Part shown: positions 6,485 through 13,292 of the stretch, in pieces | Numbering within the stretch: the stretch's first letter is position 1 | Layout of the letters: every line of letters starts with the position of its first letter | DNA from: Myxococcales bacterium | GTDB lineage: Bacteria; Myxococcota; Polyangia; Polyangiales; Polyangiaceae | NCBI GenBank assembly: GCA_003151595.1 | Contig: PLXW01000127.1 | Location: forward strand, 1 to 13,292 | Direction: 5' to 3' | DNA length: 13,292 nucleotides | Notes under the pieces: model-generated | Told to the model about the DNA's origin: nothing | Databases searched by the model: none | What the model saw: the letters and a program-made list of their open reading frames with translations, nothing else | Made by a program: the position numbers and the translations under genes

Positions 6485-7281
6485 TGAAGACCGTCTCTCG
6501 CCTCGGTGTTCTCTCCTTCGTCTTCGCGTCGTTCGCGCTTGCCGCGTGCGACGAAGACAAGAGCGACCTCGTCTCGAAGGTCCTCGGCGACGCCGGCGCG
6601 AAGCCGGTGGCGTCCGCCGTCCCCGCCGTCCCGTACGACTCCGGTCCCCCGGCGACGAAGGCGCCGATCGTCTGCGGCCCCGGCCCGGCGGTCGACTTCC
6701 ACGGCAACGCGGCGCTCGAAGCCGAGGTCCGTCGCAAGCTGCAACGCGACGCGGGGACGCTCACGCAGGCCGACCTGAAGACGATCAAGTCGATCAACCT
6801 GTCGCAGGCGCAGACCGACTCGCTCGACCCGTGCGTCTTCCCGCTCTTCACCGGCGTGAAGGACATGTTCCTCGGCCGTGGCGAGCTCGACGACCTCGCG
6901 CCGCTGGCCCCGCTCTCGCAGCTGATCACGCTCCGCGCGTCGCTCAACAAGGTGAGCGACCTGAAGCCGCTGGAGACGATGACGAAGATGGATCGCCTCG
7001 ATCTCTCGCACACGGCGATTCACGACATCTCGTCGCTCGCGAACATGCTCGCGCTCACCGAGCTTCAGCTCGACGGCACCGAGGTCGTCGACCTCACGCC
7101 GCTGGCGAACATCAAGACGCTCGAGCGCCTGAGCATCCGCAACACGCCTGTGGTCGACCTCTCGCCGCTGAAGAACGCGAAGAAGCTCCGCTACGTCTAC
7201 ATAGAGGGGTCGCCGATCGGGGACACCAACGTGCTGAACGCGATCAGCGGCCTCAAGATCGTGCGCAAAGGCCAGATGTGA
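6481..7281 (+). CDS. Leucine-rich-repeat lipoprotein
   Basis: A 266-residue lipoprotein: signal peptide with lipobox LAAC (Cys23), then a low-complexity linker (~28-66) rich in Ala, Pro and Val. A conserved-looking lead-in follows (~70-118, including LEAEVRRKLQ and the LTQADLKTIKSINLS helix-strand start), then about five 22-residue leucine-rich repeats (~119-250) of internalin-like spacing (L..L..L.L......DL.P). Cys65 and Cys118 may form a disulfide capping the repeats. LRR domains bind proteins, so a scaffold or receptor role in the periplasm or at the cell surface is inferred; no enzymatic motif is present. The start at 6481 overlaps the TerB-like stop; a second Met follows at 6484. A hairpin lies 17 bp after the stop. 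Confidence 0.87.
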   Translation: MMKTVSRLGVLSFVFASFALAACDEDKSDLVSKVLGDAGAKPVASAVPAVPYDSGPPATKAPIVCGPGPAVDFHGNAALEAEVRRKLQRDAGTLTQADLKTIKSINLSQAQTDSLDPCVFPLFTGVKDMFLGRGELDDLAPLAPLSQLITLRASLNKVSDLKPLETMTKMDRLDLSHTAIHDISSLANMLALTELQLDGTEVVDLTPLANIKTLERLSIRNTPVVDLSPLKNAKKLRYVYIEGSPIGDTNVLNAISGLKIVRKGQM

Positions 7282-7298
7282 CGTGAAGAGGTGACGCG

Positions 7299-7324
7299 CG
7301 CGCGCCGGCTACGTCCGGTGCGCG
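7299..7324 (+). terminator. Hairpin terminator candidate after the LRR gene
   Basis: A 10-bp stem (7299-7308 with 7315-7324, one G-U pair) with a 6-nt loop, followed by TTCTTCC on the plus strand. It begins 17 bp after the LRR stop codon at 7281. Its loop contains the stop codon of the convergent small gene (complement of 7309-7311), so it could serve both genes. The U tract is short, so efficiency is uncertain. Confidence 0.45.
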
Positions 7325-7659
7325 TTCTTCCGGTCGGGTATCGTGTCCTCGAGGTTCGGATCGATGCCCGGGTCACCGCGGCGGCCGATCTCCTCGGCGC
7401 TACGCAGCGTGTCTCCTTCGTCGCTCTCGAGCGCCTGCTTCGCGGCCTGCGCGGCCGGCTCGACGTTGCCCGTGGCGATGTAGTCCTCCGTCCGCGCGTC
7501 GTAGTTGCGCGCGGCCGTCACGTTCCCTTCGCCTTCGTTCTCGAAGCCCGGCTTGGCGTTCTCCGGTTGAGCCTTCACCTGCGTTCCGGATTTGGTCTCC
7601 GCCTGGCGCCAGGGTTTGCGGCTCGGGTGGCTCAGCGAGTGAGCTTTGTGGTGCGGCAT
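7309..7659 (-). CDS. Small hydrophilic protein of unknown function, NEGEG-containing
   Basis: This predicted protein has 116 residues, no signal peptide and no membrane segment. The N-terminus is His/Lys/Arg-rich (MPHHKAHSLSHPSRKPW). The core (39-71) contains FENEGEGNVTAARNYDARTE and EPAAQAAKQALES, and the tail is Asp/Glu/Arg-rich. The core resembles a recurrent short hypothetical family in Proteobacteria as I remember it (NEGEG..TAARRY.....EE...G.VEEAA..A), often thought stress-related; this is recollection, not a search. The ATG at 7659 is chosen for its strong ribosome site and because the frame upstream is Arg/Ser-rich shadow sequence. It follows the MYXO-CTERM gene by 58 bp and may be the last gene of that block or have its own promoter. 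Confidence 0.75.
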   Translation of the reverse strand: MPHHKAHSLSHPSRKPWRQAETKSGTQVKAQPENAKPGFENEGEGNVTAARNYDARTEDYIATGNVEPAAQAAKQALESDEGDTLRSAEEIGRRGDPGIDPNLEDTIPDRKNAHRT

Positions 7660-7667
7660 GGGTTCAA

Positions 7668-7673
7668 TCCTCC
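7668..7673 (-). promoter_or_regulatory. Ribosome binding site GGAGGA
   Basis: On the minus strand GGAGGA lies 8 nt before the ATG at 7659. It is the clearest Shine-Dalgarno in the minus-strand block and decides the start of the small NEGEG protein. Confidence 0.75.
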
Positions 7674-7717
7674 GCGCCGTTACGGAGCAGACGCCGTGCC
7701 ACCTGTCGTCGCGCGAC

Positions 7718-8338
7718 TCAGCGGCGACGTTTCGGCTTCGAACACCTGCGCCGGCGCGTGACGAAGAGGAGGCCGAGCGCGAACGGCGCTCCGAGAGGCG
7801 CCACACCGGTCGCGCCGATCGTGGCGAGACTGCAGTCGCACGCGCCGCCTTCGAGCGAGCCTGTGTCGGGGCCGGCGTCGAAGGCGAGGGGAGGAGAGCT
7901 CGCTTCGTTCGCGTCGCCGGACGCGTCCGCCGGGAAGATCGGAACGGTCGCGTCGAGCTCGCCGCCGTCGACCGCCGCGTCCTCGCCCTCCGAAGCGTCG
8001 CTGCCGCCGTCGGCGCCGATCGGCGCCACGCACTCGTGCGTCGCCGTGTCGCAGAGGAGATCGCCCGAGCAGTTCGCGGTCGAGATGCACTGGACGCACC
8101 CGAACGGTTGCTCGTTGGTGTCGCAGAGATCGCCGTTTGTGCAGTCGGTGCTCACGATGCACGGCTCGGGGAGGCACACGCCCGCGCCGCCGTCGGTGAC
8201 GACCACGCCGCCGTCTCCGGCGTGCGTCGCGCAGTACTCGGTGCTCGCGCACGCACCGGCGTCGGTGCACGCGGCCTCGGCGATCTCCGCGCGCGCGAAG
8301 AACGCGATCGCGATCGCGGCTGCGATGCCGAGCCTCAC
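7718..8338 (-). CDS. Cys-rich surface protein with MYXO-CTERM-like anchor
   Basis: A 206-residue exported protein. The GTG start at 8338 overlaps the stop of the OmpA gene by 4 bp (GTGA). The signal peptide is ~1-22 (AEA|A). Residues 24-103 hold about a dozen Cys in CxxxxxCxxGxxCDxxTxxC-like units, a pattern common in myxobacterial secreted proteins. Residues ~104-165 are an Asp/Gly/Ala/Ser-rich spacer. The C-terminus has CDCS (167-170), a hydrophobic stretch (~178-193) and a run of Arg (195-198, then KPKRRR). This is the layout of MYXO-CTERM sorting signals, which are processed and moved to the cell surface by a dedicated protease system in this phylum. The hydrophobic part is short, so the assignment is likely but not certain. 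Function is unknown; coupling to the OmpA gene suggests a joint envelope role. Confidence 0.78.
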   Translation of the reverse strand: MRLGIAAAIAIAFFARAEIAEAACTDAGACASTEYCATHAGDGGVVVTDGGAGVCLPEPCIVSTDCTNGDLCDTNEQPFGCVQCISTANCSGDLLCDTATHECVAPIGADGGSDASEGEDAAVDGGELDATVPIFPADASGDANEASSPPLAFDAGPDTGSLEGGACDCSLATIGATGVAPLGAPFALGLLFVTRRRRCSKPKRRR

Positions 8339-10188
8339 GGCTTCTTCTCCTTCGGCGTCTGCTCGGTCACGTGGAGCTCGACCCGCCGGTTCGCCTTGCG
8401 CCCGGCGTTGGTCACGTTCGTGTCGATCGGCCGATCGTCGCCGTAGCCCACCGCCGAGAAGCGCGACGCCTCGAGCCCTTGCGCCACGAGCCACTTCACC
8501 ACGGCCTTCGCGCGCTCCTCGCTCAGCTTCTTGTTCGCCTTCGCGTCGCCGCGATTGTCGGTGTGCCCTTGCACCTCGAGCTTCGCGATCTCGCCGTGCT
8601 CGATGAGCACTTTGGCGATCGCGTTGAGCAGATCGGTCGACGCCTTCCCCTTCGTGATCCGCGCGCTCCCTTCGTCGAAGCGCACTTGATCGAGGATCCG
8701 GATCTCGGCCCCGCGCAAGATCGCCCGCGGGCAGCCGTTCTTCTTCGGATCGGGATCCTTCGCGCCCGCTTCGTTCGGGCAGGCGTCGAGCTCGTTCGGG
8801 ATGCCGTCGTGATCGCGATCGGGATCGAGCGGGCAGCCGTTGTCTTGCGGGTTCTTGCTGACAGCTCCGGGGATGTCGGGGCAGGCGTCGTCTTCGTCGA
8901 GCACGCCGTCCTTGTCGCTGTCAGGCGGGCAGCCGTTCTGGCCGGTGCCGGTCTGCTCGGTGCCGGCGCGCAGCGGGCACTTGTCTTCCGCGTCGGGGAT
9001 GCCGTCGTTGTCGGCGTCGGGCGGGCAGCCGTTCTGATCGGGGTCGGCGTTGCGCGAGCCGGGCTCGTCGACGCAGGCGTCTTCCGTGTCGGCGATGCCG
9101 TCGTGATCTTGATCGGGCGCGAGCGGGCAGCCGTTCGTCGCCGCGTCGTCGGTGGCGGGGCCGGCCATGTCGGGGCAGGCGTCGAGCACGTCGGGGATGC
9201 CGTCGTGATCCTTGTCGTGCGGGCCGCGGTAGCGCGGAACGATCCTCTTCGGCTCGGGGGCATGCGCCGCGGACGCGAACTCGATCGAGAACACCGTCCG
9301 CAAGAGCGGCACGCCGAGCCCCGAGCCGAACCCCGGCCCGATGCCGAAGCCGGCGCGCCACTCGGGGGCGAACAGGTAGTGAATCGACGCCAGCGCTTCG
9401 ACCGGCGTGTTCGCCGCGCTGGCGAAGGTGAACGACGTCGAGCCGTAGATCTCCGGACCGACGACGAGCTTCCCGTCGAGGCCGCGGTAGCCGACCGATG
9501 CGCCGAAGACGACGGCGTCGCCGCGTTTGTGCCCCGCGATCGGATCGTCCTCCGTGCGAAACATCACGCCGCCGCGCGCCGCCCATTCGACGTACTTCGT
9601 GGCCCCCGCGAGCTCGATGCGCGGCACGAAGCGGGTCTTCCCGTCGCCGGTGTAGAGGTCGCGCGAGCCGGTCGGTGCGATCGCCTGAAGCCCCACCGCG
9701 CCCGTGGCGACCTCGCCGTAGCGCCCGAAGACGCGGAGGTCGGCGGTGAACGAGGCGTCGCCGACGGCGGGCTTGTTGGGCGCGAAGTACGCCGCGTTGC
9801 CGAGCGTGGTCGACGTGCCGCGCGCGTCGGTCACGATCGGCAAGTCGCCCGAGATGCGGAGGCGATCGAGGATGATGAGCGACGCGCCGGGGTGAACGAC
9901 GAACTGGTGCGCGACGATCGACGCGCGATCCGAGCCGTCGCCGTTCTTCACGACGAGCGGCTTGTAGGCGTACTCACCGACGACTCCGAGCGCGCCCCGT
10001 CCGTCGTCGCGAAAGTCGAGCGAGTCGAGCACGAACCAATCGCCGCCGCGCGCCGCGGGGGAGAACGAGTCGACCGCGAAGCCGCGCTGCACGACCTGCG
10101 GTTGCGCGCGCGCAGGCGACGACGCGAGCACGAGCGCCGCGCACGCCATCCCGGCGCACCGCATCGCCACGGACACACGAGCTTCCAC
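8335..10188 (-). CDS. Outer-membrane OmpA-family protein with thrombospondin type 3 repeats
   Basis: A 617-residue protein. A signal peptide (to ~28, ARA|QPQ) is followed by a ~280-residue beta-rich region (~30-310) probably forming an outer-membrane barrel. Next is a calcium-binding thrombospondin type 3 linker (~325-487) of five units of about 33 residues (DxDxDGIPDxxDxCP...NGCP). A C-terminal OmpA domain (~497-607) carries the peptidoglycan-binding segments GHTDNRGDAKANKKLSEERA (541-560) and NAGRKANRRVEL. It should link outer membrane to peptidoglycan with a calcium-stiffened spacer. The start is uncertain: GTG at 10188, 10 bp after the glpD stop, is listed; an ATG at 10164 would give a cleaner 20-residue signal peptide. 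Neither has a strong ribosome site. It is coupled to the next gene by a 4-bp overlap. Confidence 0.9.
   Translation of the reverse strand: MEARVSVAMRCAGMACAALVLASSPARAQPQVVQRGFAVDSFSPAARGGDWFVLDSLDFRDDGRGALGVVGEYAYKPLVVKNGDGSDRASIVAHQFVVHPGASLIILDRLRISGDLPIVTDARGTSTTLGNAAYFAPNKPAVGDASFTADLRVFGRYGEVATGAVGLQAIAPTGSRDLYTGDGKTRFVPRIELAGATKYVEWAARGGVMFRTEDDPIAGHKRGDAVVFGASVGYRGLDGKLVVGPEIYGSTSFTFASAANTPVEALASIHYLFAPEWRAGFGIGPGFGSGLGVPLLRTVFSIEFASAAHAPEPKRIVPRYRGPHDKDHDGIPDVLDACPDMAGPATDDAATNGCPLAPDQDHDGIADTEDACVDEPGSRNADPDQNGCPPDADNDGIPDAEDKCPLRAGTEQTGTGQNGCPPDSDKDGVLDEDDACPDIPGAVSKNPQDNGCPLDPDRDHDGIPNELDACPNEAGAKDPDPKKNGCPRAILRGAEIRILDQVRFDEGSARITKGKASTDLLNAIAKVLIEHGEIAKLEVQGHTDNRGDAKANKKLSEERAKAVVKWLVAQGLEASRFSAVGYGDDRPIDTNVTNAGRKANRRVELHVTEQTPKEKKP
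8728..9216 (-). repeat. In-gene DNA repeats encoding five TSP3 calcium-binding units
   Basis: Five units of about 99 bp within the OmpA gene, each holding near-identical blocks (plus strand GGGCAGCCGTT and GATGCCGTCGT). The NGCP ends fall at residues 352-355, 386-389, 418-421, 450-453 and 484-487. High identity at DNA level makes unit gain or loss by recombination plausible. Confidence 0.85.
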
Positions 10189-10198
10189 GGTGCAGAAA

Positions 10199-11788
10199 CT
10201 AGCGCGATTTACCGGTGAAAGGCGAGGAACCGTAGCGTTCGGTCCACGTCTTCCGGTAGGCGGCCTCTTCGCGGGCCCACGTCGCGTCGTCCCACTTCAG
10301 CTCTGCCTGCGCGATCGATCGGATGCGCGCGACGTCATCCATCCCGCCGTTCTTCGCCAGGAGACCGATGCGCGCGCGCCGCAAGAGCAGGTCTTCCAGG
10401 TGCACGACCCCCTCGTCGCGCGCGGCGAAGCGAAGCTCGCTCCAGAGCGCGGAGGTGCCGGCGATCGCTTCGGTGGCCTCGGGGAGCGCGAGGATCGTCT
10501 TCGCGTCGACGCCGTGCCGGCCGAGGATTCGCTCGCGAAGCGCGGGGTCAATCGTCTCGGCGAACGCCTCGCCCGCCAGGTCGTCGAGGATGCGCGCGCG
10601 GCGCATCGTCTTCACCGCCGGGAGCTGCTTCTTCGCCGCGCGGAGCGTCTCCATGGCCATCAAGCGGAACGTCGTCAGCTTGCCGCCCGTGACCGTGATG
10701 AGCCCGTCTTCTTGCCAGAGCGCGTGCTCGCGCGACTCCTTCGACGGATCGCTGGCGCCGGTGTTGATGACGCCGCGCACGCCGGACCACGTGGCGCGAA
10801 TGTCCTTCTCTTCCAGCGCGAGGCGCGGGAAAGCGTGGCGCAGCGACTCCATGATGTACTCGAGCTCGAGGCTCGAGATGTGCGGCTCGCTCCACATGTC
10901 GTCGTGGTGATCGACGTCCGTGGTGCCGACGATCGTGACCCCTTCCCACGGAATCGCGAACACGGCGCGCCCGTCGCGCGGGTGCAGCATGCTGATCGCT
11001 TGCTTCAGCGGGAGGCGATCGCCGGCGAGCACGAGGTGGCTTCCGCGAATCGGACGGAGGCGCTTCGTGGCGCCGAGCTTCACGCGCAGGTCGTCGGCCC
11101 ACGCGCCGGTGGCGTTGATCACGACCGAGGCTTCGACCTCCTTCGTCCGTGATTTCCCGCCGCTCATGTCTTCCACGACGATCCCGCGAACCTTGCCGTC
11201 GCTCGTTCGCAAGACGTCGCGCGCACGCGCGTAGTTGATGGCGGTGCCGCCGCGCGTGACCGCTTCGCGCAAGACACGGATCGTGAGGCGCGCGTCGTCG
11301 GTCTGCGCGTCGAAGTAGTGATAGCCGCCGCGGACCTTCGCGCCGCCGAGCGACGGCACGCGATTCACCAGCTCACCCGCGTCGTGTTTCTCGTGCGCCC
11401 ACTTGCCGGCGAGGGCGTCGTACATGGCGAGGCCGACGCCGAACATCCACCCCGGCATCTTGTCGCCTTCGAAGGTGGTCAACCAGAAGCCGAGCGGCTG
11501 AACGAGCCCACGCGCCTCTTTCATCAGGCGCTCGCGCTCGACGACGCTCTCGCGCGTCACGCGAATCTGCCCCTGCCGCAAATATCGGAGCCCGCCGTGC
11601 ACGAGCTTCGTCGACCGGCTCGACGTGCCCGAGGCGAAGTCCTGCGCCTCGACGAGCAGCGTTTTCAGGCCGATTCGCGCAGCTTCCGCCAGGATCCCGG
11701 CGCCCGTGATCCCGCCGCCGACCACGATGAGGTCCCATTTCGAGTCGAGCCGACTCCAAACTTCGTCGCGCCAGCCTGCAGCCCACAT
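10199..11788 (-). CDS. glpD: Aerobic glycerol-3-phosphate dehydrogenase (FAD)
   Basis: This 529-residue flavoenzyme oxidises sn-glycerol-3-phosphate to dihydroxyacetone phosphate and passes electrons to quinone at the inner membrane. The FAD Rossmann motif is VVGGGITGAG (21-30 in LIVVGGGITGAG), with Glu47 ending the second strand. The family signature FASGTSSRSTKLVHGGLRYL is at 51-70. INATGAWAD (224-232), the active-site region ATWSGVRGV (332-340) and TGGKLTTFR (367-375) are all present. The C-terminal helical domain (~395-520) is complete. Length is near that of E. coli GlpD. No glpF or glpK is next to it here. The ATG at 11788 starts a frame divergent from pntAA across 127 bp; no clear ribosome site precedes it. 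Confidence 0.95.
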   Translation of the reverse strand: MWAAGWRDEVWSRLDSKWDLIVVGGGITGAGILAEAARIGLKTLLVEAQDFASGTSSRSTKLVHGGLRYLRQGQIRVTRESVVERERLMKEARGLVQPLGFWLTTFEGDKMPGWMFGVGLAMYDALAGKWAHEKHDAGELVNRVPSLGGAKVRGGYHYFDAQTDDARLTIRVLREAVTRGGTAINYARARDVLRTSDGKVRGIVVEDMSGGKSRTKEVEASVVINATGAWADDLRVKLGATKRLRPIRGSHLVLAGDRLPLKQAISMLHPRDGRAVFAIPWEGVTIVGTTDVDHHDDMWSEPHISSLELEYIMESLRHAFPRLALEEKDIRATWSGVRGVINTGASDPSKESREHALWQEDGLITVTGGKLTTFRLMAMETLRAAKKQLPAVKTMRRARILDDLAGEAFAETIDPALRERILGRHGVDAKTILALPEATEAIAGTSALWSELRFAARDEGVVHLEDLLLRRARIGLLAKNGGMDDVARIRSIAQAELKWDDATWAREEAAYRKTWTERYGSSPFTGKSR

Positions 11789-11828
11789 CGACGCGGCACG
11801 TTAGGGGCAGTTCACGTGGAAAGCGAGG

Positions 11829-11837
11829 CCCCCCCCC
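11829..11837. repeat. C9 homopolymer tract in the glpD-pntAA intergenic region
   Basis: Nine consecutive C (plus strand) lie in the 127-bp gap between divergent glpD and pntAA, 41 bp from the glpD ATG and about 16 bp upstream of the weak pntAA -35 candidate. Such a tract can change length by slippage. Whether it varies or affects expression is unknown. Confidence 0.7.
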
Positions 11838-11853
11838 GGATCGAGAGTGGCCA

Positions 11854-11882
11854 TTGCACAGTCGGCACCCCAGGCCTTAGAT
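11854..11882 (+). promoter_or_regulatory. Weak sigma70-like promoter candidate for pntAA
   Basis: TTGCAC (11854-11859) and TTAGAT (11877-11882) are separated by exactly 17 bp. They would start transcription near 11889, about 27 nt before the chosen ATG. Each hexamer matches the consensus at only about 3 of 6 positions, so this is a geometry-based guess. Confidence 0.3.
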
Positions 11883-11902
11883 GGGCTGCGTCAAAGCGAA
11901 CC

Positions 11903-11908
11903 GAGGAG
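11903..11908 (+). promoter_or_regulatory. Ribosome binding site GAGGAG for pntAA
   Basis: GAGGAG ends 7 nt before the ATG at 11916. It favours that start over an in-frame GTG at 11847, which would add 23 residues without homology to the family. Confidence 0.8.
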
Positions 11909-11915
11909 AGCTGGA

Positions 11916-13043
11916 ATGAGGATCGCAGTGCCGCGCGAAGACGCGCCGGCGGAGAAGCGGGTGCCGATGGTGCCCGAGTCGGTCAAGCGCCTCGCGGCGA
12001 AACAGATCGCGGTGTGCATCGAAGCGGGCGCCGGGCTGCACGCGCGCGTGAGCGACGAGGAGTACCGCGCGGCGGGTGCGACGATCGAGGCTTCGCGAGA
12101 GGCATTGTTCGCCAGCGCCGACGCGATCCTCCGCGTGCGCGCGCCGAGCGTCGACGAGGTTTCGAAGATGAAAGAAGGGGCGACGCTGATCGCTCCGTTC
12201 TGGCCGCTCATCAACGCCGACCTCGTTCGCGCCATCGCCGCCAAGAAGATGACGTCGATCGCGCTCGACATGATCCCGCGAACGACCGTCGCGCAGATGA
12301 TGGACGTCCTCTCGTCGCAAGCCACCGCCGCCGGCTACTGCGCAGTGCTCATCGCCGCGAACGAGCTCCCGCGCTTCTTCCCGATGCTCATGACCGCGGC
12401 CGGCACGATCGCTCCGGCGCGCGTGCTCATCCTCGGCGCAGGCGTCGCCGGCCTCACTGCCATCGGCACCGCGCGTCGTCTTGGCGCCGTCGTCGAAGCG
12501 TTCGACGTCCGCAAGGTGGTCAAAGAGCAGGTGATGAGCCTGGGCGCGAAGTTCGTCGAGGTCGAAGGGGGCGAAGACGCCCAGACCGCCGGCGGCTACG
12601 CGAAAGAGACGACCGACGAGTACAAGCAGAAGCAGGCCGCGCTCATCGCCAAGCACGTGAAGGCGGCCGACGTCGTCATCACCACGGCGTTGATCCCCGG
12701 CCAGCGCGCGCCGCTCCTCGTCACCGAGGAGATGGTCAAATCGATGAAGGCCGGCTCGGTCATCGTCGATCTCGCCGCCGAGCAGCAGGGGAACTGCGCG
12801 CTCACCGAGACCGGCAAGGTGGTCGAGAAGCACGGCGTGACGATCATGGGCGTGCTCGATCTGCCGAGCCGCCTCTCGTTCCACACCAGCCAGATGTTCT
12901 CGCGCAACGTGGAGAAGCTTCTCCTCTACGTGACGAAGGACGGCGCGTGGAAGCTCGACGCGAAAGACGAGATCGTCGCCGGCTCGGTCATCACGATGAG
13001 CGGCGACGTGGTGCACGCGAAGGTGAAGGAGCGCATGGGATGA
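11916..13043 (+). CDS. pntAA: NAD(P) transhydrogenase subunit alpha, NAD(H)-binding part
   Basis: A 375-residue cytosolic domain I of proton-translocating transhydrogenase, which passes hydride between NADH and NADP+ using the proton gradient. It begins with the typical MRIAVPRE. Other family blocks are SIALDMIPR (114-122), DVLSSQATAAGYCAV (130-144), the NAD Rossmann motif ILGAGVAGL (172-180) with Asp197 (FDVR) for the ribose, and the mobile loop TTALIPGQRAP (256-266). GSVIVDLAAEQQGNC (280-294) and the tail to 375 follow. There are no membrane helices, so this is the split (Rhodospirillum-type) three-subunit form. Its stop overlaps pntAB as ATGA. Confidence 0.96.
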   Translation: MRIAVPREDAPAEKRVPMVPESVKRLAAKQIAVCIEAGAGLHARVSDEEYRAAGATIEASREALFASADAILRVRAPSVDEVSKMKEGATLIAPFWPLINADLVRAIAAKKMTSIALDMIPRTTVAQMMDVLSSQATAAGYCAVLIAANELPRFFPMLMTAAGTIAPARVLILGAGVAGLTAIGTARRLGAVVEAFDVRKVVKEQVMSLGAKFVEVEGGEDAQTAGGYAKETTDEYKQKQAALIAKHVKAADVVITTALIPGQRAPLLVTEEMVKSMKAGSVIVDLAAEQQGNCALTETGKVVEKHGVTIMGVLDLPSRLSFHTSQMFSRNVEKLLLYVTKDGAWKLDAKDEIVAGSVITMSGDVVHAKVKERMG

Positions 13044-13292
13044 GTGACGATCTCGTTTTCGGTCTCTACATTTTCGCCCTCGCCACGTTCGTCGGCTACC
13101 AGGTCATCTCGCGCGTGCCGCCTCTCCTGCACACGCCGCTGATGAGCGGAACGAACGCGATCAGCGGGATTTCCCTGGTCGGTTCGCTCGTCGCCGCCGG
13201 CTCCGATCACAACCAGGTCAGCACGATCCTCGGCTTCATCGCCGTGTGCGCGGCCACGGTGAACGTCGTCGGCGGCTTCATGATCACCGACC
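13040..13292 (+). CDS. pntAB: NAD(P) transhydrogenase subunit alpha part 2, membrane (partial)
   Basis: The first 84 residues of the small membrane subunit; the gene runs off the right edge. The ATG at 13040 overlaps the pntAA stop. The visible part has hydrophobic segments (~5-23, ~41-52, ~62-80) and the hallmark HTPLMSGTNAISGI (31-44) of the proton-channel subunit. pntB is expected just beyond the window. Confidence 0.95.
   Translation, partial: MSDDLVFGLYIFALATFVGYQVISRVPPLLHTPLMSGTNAISGISLVGSLVAAGSDHNQVSTILGFIAVCAATVNVVGGFMITD

Noticed and set aside
8281..8340. GCGATCGC-type palindromes as a dispersed signal
   Set aside because: The motif recurs in many coding regions and is expected from GC-rich codon use (Ala-Ile, Arg-Ser, Asp-Arg). 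No clustering beyond that was evident by eye.
8728..9216. Regularly spaced DNA repeats resembling a CRISPR array
   Set aside because: The period is about 99 bp, it is fully in frame within the OmpA gene, and it encodes TSP3 calcium-binding units. There are no cas genes.
11847..11915. Upstream GTG start for pntAA
   Set aside because: The added 23 residues are not family-like, and the ATG at 11916 has a GAGGAG site and the expected MRIAVPRE start.

Overview
The window is very GC-rich DNA with dense genes, long antisense open frames and GTG starts. It most likely comes from a member of the Myxococcota (Polyangia-like). This is an inference from several traits: Cys-rich lipoproteins with Asp/Gly/Ala-rich linkers, a MYXO-CTERM-like C-terminal anchor, an OmpA protein with thrombospondin type 3 repeats, and a small leucine-rich-repeat lipoprotein. 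I see no tRNA, rRNA, CRISPR array, insertion sequence, integrase, toxin or defence cassette. The genes look chromosomal.

Layout. (1) 85-186 is a degenerate hexanucleotide tandem array just beyond the 3' end of a minus-strand lipoprotein metallophosphoesterase (192-1181). (2) Divergent from it across 49 bp, with a 12-bp perfect palindrome in the gap, is a plus-strand lipoprotein (1231-2409). It carries all the copper ligands of the PHM/DBH copper type II monooxygenase fold plus a Cys-rich tail. (3) A REP-like double hairpin (2464-2563) separates it from a convergent minus-strand block of four tightly packed genes (5887 down to 2599): alpha/beta hydrolase, GNAT acetyltransferase, polyphosphate-glucokinase-like ROK kinase, and a membrane diguanylate cyclase. 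(4) A plus-strand pair follows with an ATGA overlap: a TerB-like cytosolic protein (5981-6484) and a leucine-rich-repeat lipoprotein (6481-7281), ending at a hairpin. (5) A second minus-strand block runs from 11788 down to 7309: glycerol-3-phosphate dehydrogenase, OmpA/TSP3 outer-membrane protein, MYXO-CTERM-like Cys-rich surface protein, and a small hydrophilic protein. (6) Divergent from it are the subunits of a split proton-translocating NAD(P) transhydrogenase: pntAA (11916-13043) and the start of pntAB (13040 to the edge), which also overlap as ATGA.

How they work together. Central redox and carbon functions (GlpD, Pnt, polyphosphate glucokinase) are interleaved with envelope proteins (three lipoproteins, an OmpA protein and a MYXO-CTERM protein) and one c-di-GMP enzyme. 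Stop/start overlaps of 4 bp couple hydrolase-GNAT, TerB-LRR, OmpA-MYXO-CTERM and PntAA-PntAB. The two pairs with no obvious textbook partner role (TerB-LRR and OmpA-MYXO-CTERM), together with the copper-monooxygenase-like lipoprotein, are the most promising places for undescribed biology. I found no clearly novel multigene system.
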